This document shows positions 12,837 to 14,637 of a DNA stretch of 14,637 nt, one piece after another (position 1 is the first letter of the stretch; the number at the start of each line of letters is the position of its first letter). The stretch comes from CAYRHS01 sp964424125 (lineage in GTDB: Bacteria; Actinomycetota; Acidimicrobiia; IMCC26256; JAOSJL01). The translations under genes were made by a program, and so were the position numbers. The notes beneath the pieces are model-generated. The model was not told the DNA's origin. It saw nothing but the letters and a program-made list of their open reading frames with translations, and searched no databases. The stretch spans positions 1-14,637 of the forward strand of contig CAYRHS010000080.1 of the NCBI GenBank assembly GCA_964424125.1, written 5' to 3'.

Positions 12837-14606
12837 ATGCGGATCGAGGCGCCCCGGGTGGAGCTGAGCGATCGCGAGGCAACGCTGGTCGCGCGCTTCG
12901 ACCCAGCGTCCCTTCCCGGCTTCGATCTCCGCCTCAGCGTGGGGCGCGCGTTGGTGGGGGTGCTCGACGTGAGCTGTACACCCTTCGTGCCGATCGCCAC
13001 GGTCCTCGCCACCCATCTCGGCGAGGACGTGGAAGCCGACGGGCCGGTCTCGGCGCAGCTGGCAGCCGGCGCCGAAGCGGCGGGCGAGCTCATGGCAGGC
13101 TGGTGGGCACAGCGTCCGGCCCGCGTGCTCGCCACCCGGGCCGAGCCGGGGTTCGCCCCGGGTACGGCTGAGGCTCTCTTCTACACCCGGGGCGTGGACT
13201 CCACCTGCTCGTTCGTCCGGAGCCGGGCCGGTGAGATCCCGGAGCGGTTCACACACTTCCTCGGGATCGCCGACCTCGACTACTGGGTCTCACCCGAGGC
13301 CCGGGCCGCCACGTGGGAGCGGACGAGCCGGGCCGCAGAGCGGCTCGGGCTCCCGATCATCCGGCTGACGACCAACGCCCGCGCGGTCGTCGACCCGATC
13401 GTGCCCTGGGAGCGTTCGCACGGCGCGGTGCTCGGGTCCGTGGCTCTCTCCCTGGGGGTGCTGCTACACCGTGTCGTCATCGCCTCCACGTATCCCGCGG
13501 ACGCCGACCTCCCATGGGGCTCGCATCCCGCGCTCGACCCTTGCTGGAGTACCGAGCGCACTCGGATCCGCCACGACGGCGCCGAGCTCGGGCGGGTGGA
13601 CAAGGTTGCCCGCATCGTCGGCGAACCCGGGCTTCTGCGCGACCTGAAGGTGTGCTGGATCGGCGACACGCCGGGCAACTGCGGGCGGTGCGTCAAATGC
13701 CTCAAGACGATGACGATCCTGGAGTCGCTCGGTGCGCTGGACCCCGGGCTCTTCGACGGCGAGCTCACGCGCGAAACCATCCTGGCAAGCGAGACGCTGG
13801 GCGCCCAGACTCCGCTCTGGTCGATCATCGAGCTGCTCGACACTCTCCCGATCGCTCGACCTGACGTGCGCGACGCATGGCGCGAGAAGATCTTCGCCGA
13901 GGGAATCCTGCTGCCCGACACCACGCCCCGGGGCTCGCGAAACGGGCTGGAGCTCGCCGGCCGTGCGCTCGCGGAGCCGGATCCGTTCGATGCTCTGTAC
14001 GAGGCCGCAGAGGCGGGGTATGCATTCGGCACGGCCGCGCTGGCAACAGCGGACGGCGTGGCCATCGGCTGGGTCGGCGGACGACTTCCGCTGCGCTTCC
14101 CGCGTGAGCACGTCCACGACCGCCTGGCTGCCGTCGCGGCGCGCGAGCACCGTCCCGTCCGATGGTGCCTCGTCGACGAGCAGCGGCCGGCGACGGTCGC
14201 ACTGGCCGAGCGCCTCGCCGCGGACTGGGGCGACGGAATCTGCTATCTGGCCGGCGTGCCCTGGAGGCCGGAGCAGGACCCCGGGCTCCCGCCGGCGGCG
14301 GTGAGCGGCCTCCTCCGAGCGTCCCGGATGCGGTTGTGGTGGTCGGACGGGGATGATCTCGACCCCGTGCGGGTCCTCGAGTCGGCGGCCAACGGTTGCG
14401 TCCCGGTCCAGGCGATGCCGGTCGGCCGGGCGGAGTTGCTCCGTCCGCGCCTCCCTCACCGCTTGCGGGCCCTCGTGGTTCCGGTGCCCGACCACGGTCC
14501 GATCCCCGAGATCGACGACGAGACGCTGGCGTCGAGCCTCGACGCGGTCACCGCCGAGCTCGCGACGGGATCGTTGGAACGCGACGTGGTGCTTGCCGGT
14601 GCCTGA
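12837..14606 (+). CDS. QueC/ExsB-like PP-loop protein fused to a GT-B-like C-terminal region
   Basis: A 589-residue protein of a family I know only as uncharacterised. Residues about 112-300 form a PP-loop ATPase-like (HUP) domain: FYTRGVDSTCSF (115-126) lies where the SGGxDS pyrophosphate loop should be, followed by GSHPALDPCWSTERTRIRHDG (228-248), KVARIVGEP (256-264) and a four-cysteine site C273-x8-C282-x2-C285-x2-C288. The same cysteine spacing forms the zinc site of the 7-deazaguanine enzyme QueC. No other queuosine gene is present. Residues about 375-560 look like one GT-B half, with a VRVLESAANGCVPVQA (511-526) donor-site-like turn. By analogy it could activate a carboxylate with ATP, for example to amidate a sugar acid, but the first loop residues are altered. 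Residues 1-110 are unassigned. The ATG follows a TAGCAT box directly. Confidence 0.8.
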   Translation: MRIEAPRVELSDREATLVARFDPASLPGFDLRLSVGRALVGVLDVSCTPFVPIATVLATHLGEDVEADGPVSAQLAAGAEAAGELMAGWWAQRPARVLATRAEPGFAPGTAEALFYTRGVDSTCSFVRSRAGEIPERFTHFLGIADLDYWVSPEARAATWERTSRAAERLGLPIIRLTTNARAVVDPIVPWERSHGAVLGSVALSLGVLLHRVVIASTYPADADLPWGSHPALDPCWSTERTRIRHDGAELGRVDKVARIVGEPGLLRDLKVCWIGDTPGNCGRCVKCLKTMTILESLGALDPGLFDGELTRETILASETLGAQTPLWSIIELLDTLPIARPDVRDAWREKIFAEGILLPDTTPRGSRNGLELAGRALAEPDPFDALYEAAEAGYAFGTAALATADGVAIGWVGGRLPLRFPREHVHDRLAAVAAREHRPVRWCLVDEQRPATVALAERLAADWGDGICYLAGVPWRPEQDPGLPPAAVSGLLRASRMRLWWSDGDDLDPVRVLESAANGCVPVQAMPVGRAELLRPRLPHRLRALVVPVPDHGPIPEIDDETLASSLDAVTAELATGSLERDVVLAGA

Positions 14607-14637
14607 GCCGTTCCGATCCCGTGCGCGCCGGTACCTC
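14599..14637 (+). CDS. start of a further gene, cut by the right edge
   Basis: GTG at 14599 overlaps the PP-loop gene's stop by eight bases and opens a 13-codon frame (PEPFRSRARRYL after the start) that runs to the edge without a stop. The basic, amphipathic beginning and the overlap typical of this operon suggest a real gene. Too little is visible for a function. Confidence 0.4.
   Translation, partial: MPEPFRSRARRYL

Noticed and set aside
13464..14495. 343-residue antisense frame in the PP-loop gene
   Set aside because: Shadow frame with shadow-type composition; the plus strand encodes the four-cysteine site and a continuous 589-residue protein.
12837..14606. true QueC (queuosine or 7-deazaguanine synthesis) assignment
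   Set aside because: Only the cysteine spacing and fold type agree; the pyrophosphate loop differs, the protein is more than twice QueC length, and no queD, queE or folE-like gene is nearby.

Overview
This 14.6 kb window is very GC-rich (about 70% by eye) and uses GTG and TTG starts freely. It carries protein families typical of Actinomycetota, and the overall look suggests an uncultured acidimicrobial-type actinobacterium. That placement is inference from composition and gene content; there is no rRNA or other marker gene. The window is almost fully coding, with no gap longer than 166 bases. I see no tRNA, rRNA, mobile element or CRISPR array.

Left part (1-5773): a surface-glycan assembly block. 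Three genes read leftward from about 3084: a methyltransferase with two N-terminal DUF4214 modules, a GT4 glycosyltransferase, and a glycosyltransferase-like gene cut by the left edge. Two GT4 glycosyltransferases read rightward from 3217. The two arms diverge from a 132-base region holding a perfect 15-base palindrome and a leader hairpin.

Middle (5816-9905): two exported proteins encoded head to head. The leftward gene is a lipoprotein with a glucosaminidase (peptidoglycan hydrolase) domain. The rightward gene is a large secreted FG-GAP/VCBS-type beta-propeller protein. Their N-terminal domains are unrelated, but both end in the same repeat of about 40 residues (a Tyr-x-Leu-Asp-Gly-Trp-Gly-Gly core, then Tyr-Trp-x-Gly-Trp-Asp-Ile-Ala-Arg-Asp), in about five copies each. 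The left gene converges on the upstream glycosyltransferase across a nested GC-rich dyad that probably ends both transcripts.

Right part (9968-14637): an ABC-type polysaccharide exporter (Wzm-like permease, then Wzt-like ATPase with a C-terminal glycan-recognition-type domain), a small GT34-like glycosyltransferase, and a 589-residue protein joining a QueC/ExsB-like PP-loop domain with a Cys4 site to a C-terminal region that looks like half of a GT-B fold. A further gene appears to begin at the right edge.

Working model (inference): the glycosyltransferases build a glycan on a lipid carrier, the methyltransferase and perhaps the PP-loop enzyme modify its sugars or end, the Wzm/Wzt pair exports it, and the two repeat-bearing exported proteins act at the wall. 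The least explained parts are the PP-loop fusion protein and the shared repeat module.
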